From contig NZ_FYEY01000001.1 in assembly GCF_900187385.1 (NCBI RefSeq), positions 806,001 through 870,000 on the forward strand: a DNA stretch of 64,000 nucleotides, given 5' to 3'. The notes beneath the pieces were generated by a model, which saw only the letters and a program-made list of their open reading frames with translations, searched no databases and was not told the DNA's origin. The translations under genes and the position numbers were made by a program. Numbering within the stretch: position 1 is the first letter of the stretch; every line of letters starts with the position of its first letter. Positions 50,030-59,036 of the stretch are shown piece by piece. Source of the DNA: Streptomyces sp. 2114.4. Its GTDB lineage: Bacteria; Actinomycetota; Actinomycetes; Streptomycetales; Streptomycetaceae.

Positions 50030-50068
50030 CCCCACCCGCACCCGCACCCGCACCCGCACCCGCACCTA
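50030..50068 (+). repeat. Hexanucleotide repeat (CACCCG)n
   Basis: Five or so copies of CACCCG in a row lie in the 173-base gap between the two dehydrogenase genes. The rest of the gap is C-rich without a coding frame. Copy number may vary. Confidence 0.7.
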
Positions 50069-50153
50069 CGGCCGCGTACCGCTGACACCTCAGCACGGCC
50101 CCCCACGGCCTCGCGCCGCCACCCACCCCTGACCCCCTGACATCGGAGAAGCG

Positions 50154-51287
50154 ATGGACCCATCGATGGACCTGCCGTTCACCGAGGACCAGCGGCACAT
50201 CCGGACGGCGGCAGCCGAGCTGCTGACCGCCCGGCGTATGACGGCCGGTGCGCGGGCGGTGCGCGAGGAGCCCGAAGGCCACTCGGCGGCGCTGTGGAAG
50301 GAGATGACCGAACTCGGGTGGCCCGCCCTCGCACTGCCCGAGGAACACGGCGGCCTGGGCGCCGGCGTCATCGGCCTCTGCCTGCTGTGCGAGGAGCTCG
50401 GCCGGCACCAGATACCCAGCCCCCTCCTGCCCACCGTGGCCTGCGCGGCACTCCCGCTCGCCCGGCACGGCAGTGCGGAGCTGTGCGCCGAGTGGCTGGG
50501 CGCGGTGGCGGAGGGCCGGACGCTGACGTACGCCCGCGCGGCCCCGCACGGCCGCTGGGGCACGGCCGGCTCGACTCTTCGCGCGACCCCGTCGGGCCGT
50601 GAAGGGTTCCGCCTCGACGGGACGGCCCTCTTCGTCCCGTACGCCGAAACCGCCGACGCGATACTGGTCATGGCCCAGACCGGCGACCACACAGAACTGA
50701 CGGCGCTGCTGGTGGAGGCGGCCACCCCGGGCCTGCGCCGGCACCGTCTCGAGGTCGTCGGCAACACCCCTGAATACCGCGTGGACTTCACCGGTGCCGT
50801 CGTGCCCGCGGCCCGGGTGGTCGGCGCGGTGGGAGGCGGCGGCGCCGTGGCCGAAATGGCCGCCGCGCTGGGCACCGTGGCGACCTGCGCCGAGATGGCC
50901 GGCGGAGCACAGGGCGTGCTCGACATGACGGTGACGTACGCCAAGACCCGCGAGCAGTTCGGCCGCCCCATCGGCAGCTTCCAGGCGATCCAGCAGCACT
51001 GCGCGGACATGGCCGTGGACGTCCTCGGCGCACGCGTGAGCGCGTACGAGGCCGCTTGGCGGCTCACCCGGGGACTCCCTGCCGCGCTCGAGGTCTCACA
51101 GGCCAAGGCGTGGGGCAGCGAGGGCTACGAGCGGGTGTGCGCACTGGCCCACCAGGTCCACGGAGCGATCGGCTTCACGGCCGAACACGACCTCCCCTTC
51201 TTCACCCGCCACGCCACGGCGTCGGCCCTGGCGTTCGGCGACGCCGACCATCACACGGGCCGCGTGGCCGAGGCGTTGGGGCTGTAG
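50154..51287 (+). CDS. Acyl-CoA dehydrogenase 2
   Basis: A 377-residue dehydrogenase of the same superfamily but more divergent: FTEDQRHIRTAAAELL, LALPEEHGGLGAG, then a middle domain where the usual S-E-P-x-A-G-S-D is lost, and the C-terminal YAKTREQFGRPIGSFQAIQ and VHGAIGFTAEHDLPFF. Such shortened partners often form heteromers with a canonical dehydrogenase. ATG 50154 has GGAGAAG upstream. It is the last gene of the operon. Confidence 0.87.
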   Translation: MDPSMDLPFTEDQRHIRTAAAELLTARRMTAGARAVREEPEGHSAALWKEMTELGWPALALPEEHGGLGAGVIGLCLLCEELGRHQIPSPLLPTVACAALPLARHGSAELCAEWLGAVAEGRTLTYARAAPHGRWGTAGSTLRATPSGREGFRLDGTALFVPYAETADAILVMAQTGDHTELTALLVEAATPGLRRHRLEVVGNTPEYRVDFTGAVVPAARVVGAVGGGGAVAEMAAALGTVATCAEMAGGAQGVLDMTVTYAKTREQFGRPIGSFQAIQQHCADMAVDVLGARVSAYEAAWRLTRGLPAALEVSQAKAWGSEGYERVCALAHQVHGAIGFTAEHDLPFFTRHATASALAFGDADHHTGRVAEALGL

Positions 51288-51420
51288 CCGGGGTGCCACC
51301 GGCGTGCGTACCGGCGACGCCACGGGATATGTACTGGCGACGCCACTGGGCAGGGGGCGGTGGCAGGTGGTGCAGGTGCCGGTCCAAAGTTCAGGAGAAG
51401 GACAGCGACACAAGGATGAC

Positions 51421-51798
51421 TCAGGAGGCGGACGGCTCGATCTCCCCCGCGAAGACGATGACCTGGTCGATGAGGCTCCGTCGCAGATGGACGACGTCCG
51501 TTCCCGCCAGGCGGGGGCCTCCATCAGGCGTGGTGAAGACCCACTGGTACCGGGCCCATTCGCCAGGCATGTCCACCGCTGAGCAGCGCACCATCGTGCC
51601 GGTCCCCGCCGGGTGGTGCCGGATGTCCAGCACGAACCGCTCGACCGCCACGATTCCTTCGCTGCGACCCAACGGCCCCCAGAAGACCACGTCTGAGGTC
51701 AGGGCCTGGGAGAGCAGGGCAGTCACATAGCTGTCGTCCGAGGCGTTGAACGCGGAGATGAACGTGTCGATCGCGGAGCGTGCGGTCTCTTCCTGCAT
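51421..51798 (-). CDS. SnoaL/NTF2-like protein
   Basis: A 125-residue alpha+beta protein with the NTF2-like pattern (AIDTFISAFNASDDSYV, then SDVVFWGPLGRSEG and RYQWVFTTPDGG ending DQVIVFAGEIE). No catalytic residues are obvious. It is convergent with the acyl-CoA operon, 133 bases apart; this gap has two near-identical GGCGACGCC palindromes (51316-51352). Confidence 0.75.
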   Translation of the reverse strand: MQEETARSAIDTFISAFNASDDSYVTALLSQALTSDVVFWGPLGRSEGIVAVERFVLDIRHHPAGTGTMVRCSAVDMPGEWARYQWVFTTPDGGPRLAGTDVVHLRRSLIDQVIVFAGEIEPSAS

Positions 51799-52168
51799 GC
51801 CCCAGTAATACCAGCCGTTTCGCGTGCGCTCATACCACGAGCCGCCTTCCGATCACGGTGAACCATCCCGGTCACAGCACCAGGGGGTGTCTCCCCCTGG
51901 CAAGGCGGCTTCGTTTCGCCCCGCCGCCCCGGCCGCGACGGCCCCCGGCGATGCAATCCTCATGCGCCCCATACGTTACGGACAGCGGCGATTCGGCCAA
52001 GCCCCACCGCCCGAGGGCCGCCCCAGCAAGGCGCCCACGCGTTCGAGCCCTTGCCGCGCCAGGGCTCGCACGCGTCCGGAATCGAGCGCGTTCGATTCTC
52101 TGTGGGCGTCGTTAGGCCGTGCACTGCCGAACCATCCAGGTGTGGCACCGGCCCCAGGAGGGACGCAG
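51799..52168. promoter_or_regulatory. Intergenic region upstream of the ABC exporter
   Basis: 370 bases between the divergent NTF2-like gene and the exporter. It holds a perfect hairpin (CCAGGGGG / CCCCCTGG, 51880-51900) and the palindrome GAATCGA-GCGCGT-TCGATTC (52079-52098), 70 bases before the exporter start. A frame continues upstream of the exporter start but looks non-coding. Confidence 0.45.
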
Positions 52169-54058
52169 GTGACTGTGACCGACGCCTTGACCGCCCACGA
52201 GGAGACGCCTCCCCCGCCGCCCCCGGCGGCCATCGAGTTCGAGGGCGAGTTCGGCAAGAACCCGCTGGCGGAGGCCGGTTTCTTCAAGATGGGCAGCCGC
52301 CTTCCCGCCGTTCTCGGCGCCACCGTACGGATGGCCTGGGCCGTGGACCGGGCCGCCGTCCTGCTCCTCGTGCTCTGCCAGATCCTCACCGGCGCTGCGG
52401 CCGCCGTCCTGCTCGCCTTCACCGCGAAGGCCATGACGCATCTGCTCGCAGCCGCCCCCGTCTCCGCACGCCTGCACGGCGCCCTGCCCGCCCTGCTCGT
52501 GCTGGCCCTCGCGGCCGGTGCGGGACGCATCAGCTCAGCCCTCGCCTCCTACGCCTCCAGCCGCATCACCCCCCGGTTGATGACCGAGGCCGATGTGTCG
52601 CTGGTCGCCGCCACCTGCCGGGTCGAGGCCGCGGCCTACAGCGAGGACGGATTCTCCGACCGGCAAGAAGCCGCCGAGATCGGCACCGTCCGCACCGCCA
52701 CCATGGTCGACGACGCCCAGCGGCTCATGGCCGCCGTTGTCCGTATGGTCGCCGCGGGCGGCGTCATCACCGTCCTGCACTGGATGATGCTCCCGGTCCT
52801 CCTGCTCGCCGTGCTCCCGGCCGGGACCGGCGCGATCCTGCGGGCCCGCGTGGACTACGAGACGCACTACCTGAACATCGGCGACCGCAACGTACGCGGC
52901 ATGATGCGCTGGTGGGCCACCTTGCCCCGGCACGGCGACGAGGTCCGCGCCAACGGCATGACCGGCTACCTCCTGTACTGGTACCGGGCCCTGTCCGAGC
53001 GCATCGACCAGCGCACGCTGGGCTCCGCCCCGCGACGGCTCCGCATCGACCTGACCGCCGGTGCCCTCGGCGGCATCTTCCTGATGGGCACGTGGGCCAC
53101 TCTCGCCTGGCTGGCCGCCACCGGCCGCGTCCCCCTTCCGGTCGCCGCCACCGCCCTCGTCGCCGTCCAGACCGCCCTCGCCGCGCTCTCCCAGGTCGTC
53201 ATCCAGGGCGCCGCCATGTTCCACACCTCGCTCTACCTCGCCGACATGCGCGCCTTCCTCACCATGGCCACCGAGCGCGCCCCCGCGCGGGGTGCCCTGA
53301 CGATCCCGGAGGAGGTGCACGAGATCCGGCTCGACGACGTCGTCTACCGGTACCCGGGCAAGGAACAGCCCGCCGTCGACGGCGTCTCCCTGCGTCTGCG
53401 ACGGGGCGAGATCCTGGCCGTCGTCGGAGAGAACGGCTCCGGCAAGTCCACGCTCACCAAGCTCATCACCGGCATCCTCCTCGCCGACAAAGGCCGGGTC
53501 CTGTGGGACGGCACCGACCTGGCCCGGGCCGATGTCGACGCCGTGTGGAAGCGGACCGCGCTCGTACCGCAGAACTTCGCCACCTGGCCGCTGCGGGTGC
53601 GCGAGAACATCACGCTCGGCCAGCCCAAGACATGGGACGACGATCTGGTGTGGAAGGCCGTCGACGCTGTCGGCATGCGTGACACCATCGAGGAACTGCC
53701 GAACCGGCTCGACTCCCTCCTGGCCCGGGAGCTGTACGGCGGCGTGGAACTCTCGGGCGGACAGTGGCAGCGTCTGGTGTGCGCCCGCGCGCTGTACCGG
53801 CAGACTCCGCTGCTGATCCTGGACGAGCCGACTTCGCAGATGGACGCCCGCGGTGAGCACCAGATCTTCCTGGAGATCAAGCGGTTGGCCGCCGCGTGCA
53901 TGACGATCGTCGTGACCCACCAGCTCGAGAACACACGTCTCGCCGACCGGATCATCGTCATGGAGCACGGCCGCGTGATCGAGGACGGCACCTACGACGA
54001 CCTGCTCCATGCCGGTGGCCTCTTCGCCGAGCTGGTAGCCCTGGCCAAGGACCGGTAA
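52169..54058 (+). CDS. ABC exporter, fused permease and ATPase
   Basis: A 629-residue half-transporter. The N-terminal part is Pro-rich (EETPPPPPP), followed by five or six helices and an ATPase with Walker A VGENGSGKST, signature LSGGQWQRL, Walker B LLILDEPTSQMD and the H-loop VVTHQLE. The start is GTG 52169 after AGGAGGGA; the longer frame upstream crosses the intergenic hairpins. This resembles exporters found in peptide and secondary-metabolite regions, but no precursor gene is visible beside it. A hairpin follows 8 bases after the stop. Confidence 0.88.
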   Translation: MTVTDALTAHEETPPPPPPAAIEFEGEFGKNPLAEAGFFKMGSRLPAVLGATVRMAWAVDRAAVLLLVLCQILTGAAAAVLLAFTAKAMTHLLAAAPVSARLHGALPALLVLALAAGAGRISSALASYASSRITPRLMTEADVSLVAATCRVEAAAYSEDGFSDRQEAAEIGTVRTATMVDDAQRLMAAVVRMVAAGGVITVLHWMMLPVLLLAVLPAGTGAILRARVDYETHYLNIGDRNVRGMMRWWATLPRHGDEVRANGMTGYLLYWYRALSERIDQRTLGSAPRRLRIDLTAGALGGIFLMGTWATLAWLAATGRVPLPVAATALVAVQTALAALSQVVIQGAAMFHTSLYLADMRAFLTMATERAPARGALTIPEEVHEIRLDDVVYRYPGKEQPAVDGVSLRLRRGEILAVVGENGSGKSTLTKLITGILLADKGRVLWDGTDLARADVDAVWKRTALVPQNFATWPLRVRENITLGQPKTWDDDLVWKAVDAVGMRDTIEELPNRLDSLLARELYGGVELSGGQWQRLVCARALYRQTPLLILDEPTSQMDARGEHQIFLEIKRLAAACMTIVVTHQLENTRLADRIIVMEHGRVIEDGTYDDLLHAGGLFAELVALAKDR

Positions 54059-54066
54059 GCATCGCC

Positions 54067-54098
54067 GGCCCCGGCTTGCGTCCTCGCCTGCCGGGGCC
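54067..54098 (+). terminator. Perfect hairpin after the ABC exporter
   Basis: GGCCCCGGC (54067-54075) pairs perfectly with GCCGGGGCC (54090-54098) around a 14-base loop, 8 bases after the exporter stop. Confidence 0.75.
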
Positions 54099-54174
54099 CC
54101 AACTCCCGGCCGGCGAGGGCGCCGACGCTCCCTGGCCGGCTGCCCCCGACCGTACGAGACGAATCGAGACACAG

Positions 54175-54519
54175 ATGACCGAGACCTGGCAGACGATCGC
54201 CCGCCTTGCCGACCGCCTGGAGGAGCACTCCACGCTCCCTCGCGAACAGCGGATCCTGCTGCAACTGCTGAAGATCCAGGAGGAGGCCGGCGAAGTCGCC
54301 GAGGCGGTGATCGGGGCCATGGGACAGAACCCTCGGAAGGGTCACTCACACACCTGGGAGGACGTCGAGGCCGAGGTCTGCGATGTCATCGTCACCGGCA
54401 TGGTCGCGTTGACCCGCATGAACCCTGAGGCCGCGACCGTCTTCGCGCGTCATGTGGAGGGCGTCGTCGCGCGGGACCTCAACGAGACCGAGAAGGCCGA
54501 GGATGCCGCCGCCCGGTGA
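54175..54519 (+). CDS. MazG-like nucleotide pyrophosphohydrolase
   Basis: A 114-residue protein with the MazG-like all-alpha pattern: LLKIQEEAGEVAEAVIGAMG contains the E-E-x-x-E part of the metal-binding E-x-x-E motif, and VEAEVCDVIVTGMVAL contains the second E-x-x-D half. It is short, as in the single-domain house-cleaning or phage-type enzymes that hydrolyse NTPs. Start ATG 54175 has only a weak binding site. It follows the exporter behind a hairpin, so it may have its own promoter. Confidence 0.85.
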   Translation: MTETWQTIARLADRLEEHSTLPREQRILLQLLKIQEEAGEVAEAVIGAMGQNPRKGHSHTWEDVEAEVCDVIVTGMVALTRMNPEAATVFARHVEGVVARDLNETEKAEDAAAR

Positions 54520-54564
54520 ACGGGTGCCGCCACCAAGCGAACCGCCCGCGCAACTCAGGCAAGT

Positions 54565-54940
54565 CAACGTGGTGGTGACTCATGGCGAGTGGGGGCTCGC
54601 GATGGTTCCGTCGCCGGTCGATCGGGGCCGGGCAGGGTCGAAGCACCACCTGGTCAGCGACGGGCGCGGCATCCCGCTCGGTGTCCTGATGACCGGCGTG
54701 AGCCGCAAACCGTGGCTACGACAACGACCTCTACCGCGACCAGGTCCGCGCCCGCGGCATCGTGCCGGCCATCGCCCGCCAAGGCACCCGACACGGCACC
54801 GGACCGGGCACCCAACGCTGGGACGTGGAACGCACTTTCACCTGGTTCCACGGCTTCCAACGCGTCGCATGCGCGGTGAACGCCGAGCCGACGTCCACGA
54901 AGCCTTCCTCGAACTGGCCTGCTTCCTGATCACCCACTGA
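54565..54940 (+). pseudogene. IS5-type transposase remnant
   Basis: The frames together give part of a DDE transposase: PVDRGRAGSKHHLVSDGRGI in one frame, then YDNDLYRDQVRARGIVPAIA and RWDVERTFTWFHGFQR in a second, and RRADVHEAFLELACFLITH with a stop at 54940 in the first again. These match the D-R-G-x-x-G-S-K-H-H segment and the V-E-R-T-F-x-W catalytic Glu segment of the IS5 group. The N-terminal half and the element ends are missing. Confidence 0.7.
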
Positions 54941-54980
54941 AGACTCAACTCATTGTGTCAGCCGCTGTGAGACGGCGCCT

Positions 54981-55448
54981 TTATGCCTCGTCTACACCAG
55001 GCCAATGATCCGCCACCACCGACTTGTCGAAAGGACTGTGCACTCCGCCCTGGAACTGCTTGGCAATGGCGCCGGGTGGGATCGAGGGTTTGCCGTCGAA
55101 TTTCGCCACCCAGTAATTCGGTTCGGTGACCTTGTGCTTCTTGAACGCGGCACGCACCTGAGGCAGCGTGGAGGCGTTGCAGTAGACCGTCAGCTCCCCG
55201 TTGGGCGTGGCAGCCATGGTCTCCCTGCACCACGCGACCGCGCCTTCCGGCGAGGCAGCGCCCGTCTCCACGTCCAGGACCTGTGCCTTGTGCTTGTGGC
55301 TCACCGCGATTGACACCCGCTTCGCGTGCGGGAACCGCTTCGCCATCTCTTCCACGTTACGGAAATCGCCGTCGACATACCCCGCCACCATCGTCGCGCT
55401 GGACGGGATGTTGCTGGGCGTAACCGCATCGAACATAATCCGTGTCAC
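54981..55448 (-). CDS. DUF1906-like (glycoside hydrolase-like) protein
   Basis: A 155-residue soluble protein that looks like a TIM-barrel-like domain of the DUF1906/Rv2525c type: YVDGDFRNVEEMAKRFPHAK, VLDVETGAASPEGAVAW with acidic residues at the strand end, LTVYCNASTLPQV and NYWVAKFDGKPSI, ending in VVADHWPGVD. Start GTG 55448 has a perfect AAAGGAGG five bases upstream; the frame continues to 55577 but without support. There is no signal peptide. Enzyme activity is unproven in this group. Confidence 0.7.
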   Translation of the reverse strand: MTRIMFDAVTPSNIPSSATMVAGYVDGDFRNVEEMAKRFPHAKRVSIAVSHKHKAQVLDVETGAASPEGAVAWCRETMAATPNGELTVYCNASTLPQVRAAFKKHKVTEPNYWVAKFDGKPSIPPGAIAKQFQGGVHSPFDKSVVADHWPGVDEA

Positions 55449-55784
55449 GGTCGCCTCCTTTGTGGGGATCCTGGCGGGCGAGACAGACCAGAGGCGGACA
55501 CCGCGTTGTCCAGATATCGCGGCTCGATGGCGCACCAGCTCTCGGGCCCGCGCTAATAACACTCCTGATCTCATCAAACCACTGCCTGGGTGACCCGCAA
55601 TCCGGGGCTGCCTGCACTACCCGCGGCGTTCAAGCCAACCGATAGCGCGTGCGGACGCTGAAGCCGGTGGGCACATATTCGTGGTGGGGTCGGCGCGGAC
55701 AGTGAGCCCTTTCCAACCTGGCTGCGGCAGGGGCCCGACAAGGATGTCGGGTTGCAAGGATTGGCGGTCCTCCAGGCGACGGAT

Positions 55785-56429
55785 TTATGGCGTGCTGGGC
55801 GAGTACGTGAGCTGCAGGCGTGGTGCTGGCGGCAGCGGCGTAGGCGCTCCCGTCTCTGGTGCGGCGCGGAACGCTTCGATCATGTAGGCGGCGAAACGTC
55901 GGGAGGCCGTGACCCGGGCGGCACGCGGCGTGTCTTGGAGGCCCCGGTGGGCCTTGAGCATGAGGACCAGGTCGTCGACGACGAAGCCGGGGCGCAGCTG
56001 GCCGGTGTTCTGGGCGCGGCGGGCCAGTTCGCCGACCGCGTGCAGAGTCCGCTCCCGGTCTGCGGCGAAGTCCATGGCCTCGGGGAAGGCCGTCATGAAG
56101 GCGTCGGCGAATCCCATGCTGTGGGCGTGGAGTTCACAGATCCGCTCGATCAGGCTCCGGAATCCGTGCCACGGGTTCGAGTCCGTAAGGGCGTCGCGGA
56201 CGGCGGCATGGCAGGCTCGCCGCTGCTCGGCGAAGGTCTCCGCGAACAGTGCCTGCTTGGTCGGGAAGTGCCGGTACAGCGTGGCGGGGCCGACGCCTGC
56301 ATGCCGGGCGACCTCGCGCATGGGCGCACTCAGGCCCTCTTCGCCGAACACCGCGCGGGCGGCGTCCAGGATGCGGGCCCGGTTGTCGCGGGCGTCGGAG
56401 CGCACAGTCTGAGGCAAGTGGTTGGTCAT
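55785..56429 (-). CDS. TetR family regulator
   Basis: A 214-residue regulator with a clear N-terminal HTH (ILDAARAVFGEEGLSAPMRE, then VARHAGVGPATLYRHFPTKQ) and a ligand-binding helical domain. It is divergent from the quinone-oxidoreductase-like gene. A perfect operator-like palindrome begins 19 bases upstream of its start, so it most likely controls itself and the divergent gene. Confidence 0.9.
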   Translation of the reverse strand: MTNHLPQTVRSDARDNRARILDAARAVFGEEGLSAPMREVARHAGVGPATLYRHFPTKQALFAETFAEQRRACHAAVRDALTDSNPWHGFRSLIERICELHAHSMGFADAFMTAFPEAMDFAADRERTLHAVGELARRAQNTGQLRPGFVVDDLVLMLKAHRGLQDTPRAARVTASRRFAAYMIEAFRAAPETGAPTPLPPAPRLQLTYSPSTP

Positions 56430-56447
56430 CGGTTCTCATTTTAGCCA

Positions 56448-56467
56448 AACGGACGGGGGCGTCCGTT
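56448..56467. promoter_or_regulatory. Perfect palindromic TetR operator
   Basis: AACGGACG-GGGG-CGTCCGTT has perfect 8-bp arms around four bases and lies 19 bases upstream of the TetR start (56429) and 129 bases before the oxidoreductase start (56596). Confidence 0.7.
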
Positions 56468-56595
56468 ACGGTCCGCTGGCGGTGTGGCCGCCCCGTCCCG
56501 GCACTTCACCGGTGATGCCCCGGCGGCGGGGGCCGACTCGGCGCCCACAGCCGCAGCAGCTGCGATCCGTCCCTCCACCGACCCGAGGAGCAGAG

Positions 56596-57558
56596 ATGAA
56601 AGCCGTCGTGATCAGGACGTTCGGAGACCCCGATGGCCTGGAGGTCGTCGATGTGCCCGTGCCCGTTCCTGCCCCGGGGCAGGTGCAGATCGCCACGGAG
56701 GCGATCGGGGTAGGCGGCGTGGACGCGGTGATCCGCCGGGGAACGCTTGCCGCCTACGGCTTCCGGGAGGGCCATCTCCTCGGCAGCGAGGTCGCGGGAA
56801 GGGTCACCGCGGTGGGAGAGGGCGTGGACGCCTCGTGGATCGGGTGGCGGGTGTGGGCGTTCACCGGCCTGTCCGGTGGGTATGCCGAGCAGGCCGTCGC
56901 CTCGGTCGAGGACGTCCTTGCGCTGCCCGACGGCCTGACCGGTGCCGACGCGGTGACCCTCGGGGGCTCCGGCGTGGTCGCCCACTTCGCCCTGGACCGG
57001 GCCCGTTTCACGCCCGGCGAGACGGTGCTCGTGCGCGGTGCGGCGGGCAGCATCGGGATCACGGCGGTCCAGCTCGCAGCCAGGTACGGCGCGGGCGCGG
57101 TGGCGGTCACCACCTCGTCGGTGGAGCGTGGCGCCCGCCTGCGGGACCTGGGCGCGACCCATGTCCTTGACCGCTCCGGCGAGGACGGCCCGGACGCACC
57201 GGCGGGCTTCGACGTGGTGATCGATGTCGTGGGGGGTCCCCAGCTTCCCCTTTTCCTGGACAGGTTGAACTCCAACGGGCGGTATGTGGCTGTCGGTGTG
57301 GTTGGTGGGCAGCCACCGGCGGACTTCGGCATGCGGCTGATGGACGCCTTCCGCAGGTCGTTGTCATTCGCCACTTTCAGCTCTGATACCGTGCCCGGCC
57401 CCGACCGGCAGGCCGTGCGGTCGTCCCAGTTCGCCGATGCTGCGCACGGGAACCTGCGCACGGTCGTGCACCAGGTGCTGCCGCTGGACCAAGCGGTGCT
57501 GGCCCACCGCGAGATGGACGCGGGGGAGGTGTTCGGCAGGGTTGTGCTGGCGCCCTGA
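56596..57558 (+). CDS. Zinc-independent NADP-dependent quinone oxidoreductase-like protein
   Basis: A 320-residue medium-chain dehydrogenase/reductase: MKAVVIRTFGDPDGLEVVDV, LLGSEVAGRVTAVGEGVD, the Rossmann motif VLVRGAAGSIGITAVQLA, and the VFGRVVLAP end. No zinc ligands (Cys/His pattern) are present, as in quinone oxidoreductases. Start ATG 56596 has GAGGAG upstream. Probably repressed by the divergent TetR; a role in detoxifying quinones or aldehydes is a guess. Confidence 0.88.
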   Translation: MKAVVIRTFGDPDGLEVVDVPVPVPAPGQVQIATEAIGVGGVDAVIRRGTLAAYGFREGHLLGSEVAGRVTAVGEGVDASWIGWRVWAFTGLSGGYAEQAVASVEDVLALPDGLTGADAVTLGGSGVVAHFALDRARFTPGETVLVRGAAGSIGITAVQLAARYGAGAVAVTTSSVERGARLRDLGATHVLDRSGEDGPDAPAGFDVVIDVVGGPQLPLFLDRLNSNGRYVAVGVVGGQPPADFGMRLMDAFRRSLSFATFSSDTVPGPDRQAVRSSQFADAAHGNLRTVVHQVLPLDQAVLAHREMDAGEVFGRVVLAP

Positions 57559-57611
57559 GCCGGGCAGGGACGGCGTTCGCGGCCCCGGGTAACGGGCGTC
57601 TCCGCGACGTG

Positions 57612-57672
57612 GTGAAGCTCCTGGTAGACGGTGTCAAGACCAAGATCTACCGTGCACCACCAGGAGCTTCAC
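57612..57672 (+). promoter_or_regulatory. Long hairpin just before the transposase start
   Basis: GTGAAGCTCCTGGT (57612-57625) pairs perfectly with ACCAGGAGCTTCAC (57659-57672); the start codon GTG 57673 follows at once. It would sequester the ribosome binding site, a known device that keeps transposase expression low when transcripts read in from outside. It may also overlap the left end of the element. Confidence 0.6.
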
Positions 57673-58431
57673 GTGCTTGTCCATCCGTCGGCGATCGATC
57701 TGTCCACCGCGCACCTGCCGCATTTGGCGTGCCAACTGGCCGTCCACCGCCGGGAGATCGGTAGGTACACGATGGCGACGGCTGACCGCCGGCCGTCAGG
57801 CCCTTCTCGTCCTGGCGCCCTGCGCTGCGGTAACACCTACGCCCAGCTCGCCGCCGGGTTCGGCATCGGGATCGCGACCGTCTACCGCTATGTCCGTGAG
57901 GCCATCAAGGTACTGGCCGAGCTCGCGCCGACGCTCGACGAGGCGATAGCAACGGCGCGGAAGAAGGCGTATCTGATCCTGGACGGCACCGTGCTGCCGA
58001 TCGACCGGATCGCCGCCGACCGCCCGTACTACTCCGGCAAGAAGAAACACCACGGCATGAACGTGCAGATCCTCACCGATCCCTTCGGCCGCCGGCCGCG
58101 GGCCTCACCCGCGCTCCCAGGCGCCACCCACGATCTGACCGCGGCACGTGAGCACGGCATTCTGGATGCGCTCGGCGCGGCCGGACTCACCACCTGCGCC
58201 GACAAGGCGTACCAGGGCGCAGGCCGCCCCGTTCGCATCCCGTTCCGCGGACGCCGCCTCAAGCGGTGTCAGAGCCGGTACAACACCACCCACGCCAAGA
58301 TCCGCTGCGTCGGCGAACAGGCCATGGCGGTCCTGAAGGGCTGGCGCCTACTCCGCAAACTCCGCTGCAGCACCAACTGCATCACCGACATCGTGAAGGC
58401 CGCCCTCGCCCTTCACCTCGCCTCAACGTGA
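57673..58431 (+). pseudogene. IS5-type transposase, two compensating frameshifts
   Basis: A 252-residue frame remains open. HTH segment YAQLAAGFGIGIATVYRYV, catalytic Asp in ILDGTVLPIDRIAADRP, second Asp in ALPGATHDLTAAREHG and Glu in VGEQAMAVLKGWRLLRKLRC are present. However, after VHRREIG the expected TRWRRLTAGRQALLVLA appears in another frame (about 57762-57815): a GGTA duplication at 57760-57767 shifts the frame and a one-base loss near 57815 restores it. About 17 residues are therefore wrong, in the linker between the N-terminal part and the HTH. Activity is doubtful. Confidence 0.75.
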
Positions 58432-58455
58432 TGTTGGAAAACGCTCAGTGGGTAA

Positions 58456-58992
58456 TCAGGAAGTCTGGCGTGGGGCAAGTCGCCAATCCCCGGAATGGCC
58501 AGGTGGGAGGGCCAGGTCACGGCGGACAGCTGCGTAGTATCCCTCACGTGCGGCGCGTTGGCGCTTGAGCATGTGTGACCAAGTTTCGGGGCTATGGGTC
58601 TGGTCTCGCAGGAATCCTTCCATCTCCATCACCGCGACGACCCATTCGCGGGCTTTCTCCACCACGTCCGGGGTGCCAAGCATCAACAGTGCCTCGCCGG
58701 CTGGGTCTCGGGCCTCAGTGGCATCGGCCAGGTGAGGCGCCGCTTCCTCGGGTGACAAGGGGTGCGGGTGAGGGTCGTTGCCGAGGTGCGACGCGATCCG
58801 GTATGCCAGGGTGACACTCTTCTTCAGCGACCTGGCGAAGTCGGCGTAGGCCGTCAGCCGCCGCTCTTCCCAACGGGCGGCCTGCTCGCGACGAAAGCGG
58901 GCTTGGTCGCCTCGCGTGCTTGCCAAGTACGATCCAAGGGCACCGATTACCACGCCGATCAGCGCGGGGAGCTGTTGCATGAACGCCGACAT
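58456..58992 (-). CDS. Membrane-anchored hypothetical protein
   Basis: A 178-residue protein with one N-terminal transmembrane helix (LPALIGVVIGALGSYLAS), then a highly charged helical part (ARFRREQAARWEERRLTAYA) and a helical C-terminus. This layout occurs in many small Streptomyces proteins of unknown function. The start is uncertain (59013, 58992 or 58980 are all ATG without a good binding site; the frame reaches 59040, where an IS end lies). The insertion next to its start may have replaced its promoter. Confidence 0.65.
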   Translation of the reverse strand: MSAFMQQLPALIGVVIGALGSYLASTRGDQARFRREQAARWEERRLTAYADFARSLKKSVTLAYRIASHLGNDPHPHPLSPEEAAPHLADATEARDPAGEALLMLGTPDVVEKAREWVVAVMEMEGFLRDQTHSPETWSHMLKRQRAAREGYYAAVRRDLALPPGHSGDWRLAPRQTS

Positions 58993-59036
58993 GGCCACAC
59001 GGTATAGGGCCATGTCAGGTGAGACTTGATGGCGTT

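Noticed and set aside
50030..50068. Structured RNA or CRISPR in the dehydrogenase gap
   Set aside because: Simple CACCCG repeat without spacers or pairing.
41513..51287. Assignment of the operon to carnitine or phenylacetate catabolism
   Set aside because: Ligase and hexapeptide protein resemble CaiC and CaiE/PaaY, but no CaiB/CaiD-type transferase or hydratase or Paa ring oxygenase genes are present.
52079..52098. tRNA-like T-arm (GTTCGATTC)
   Set aside because: The flanking bases do not form a 5-bp T-stem, and no acceptor stem or anticodon arm could be placed around it.
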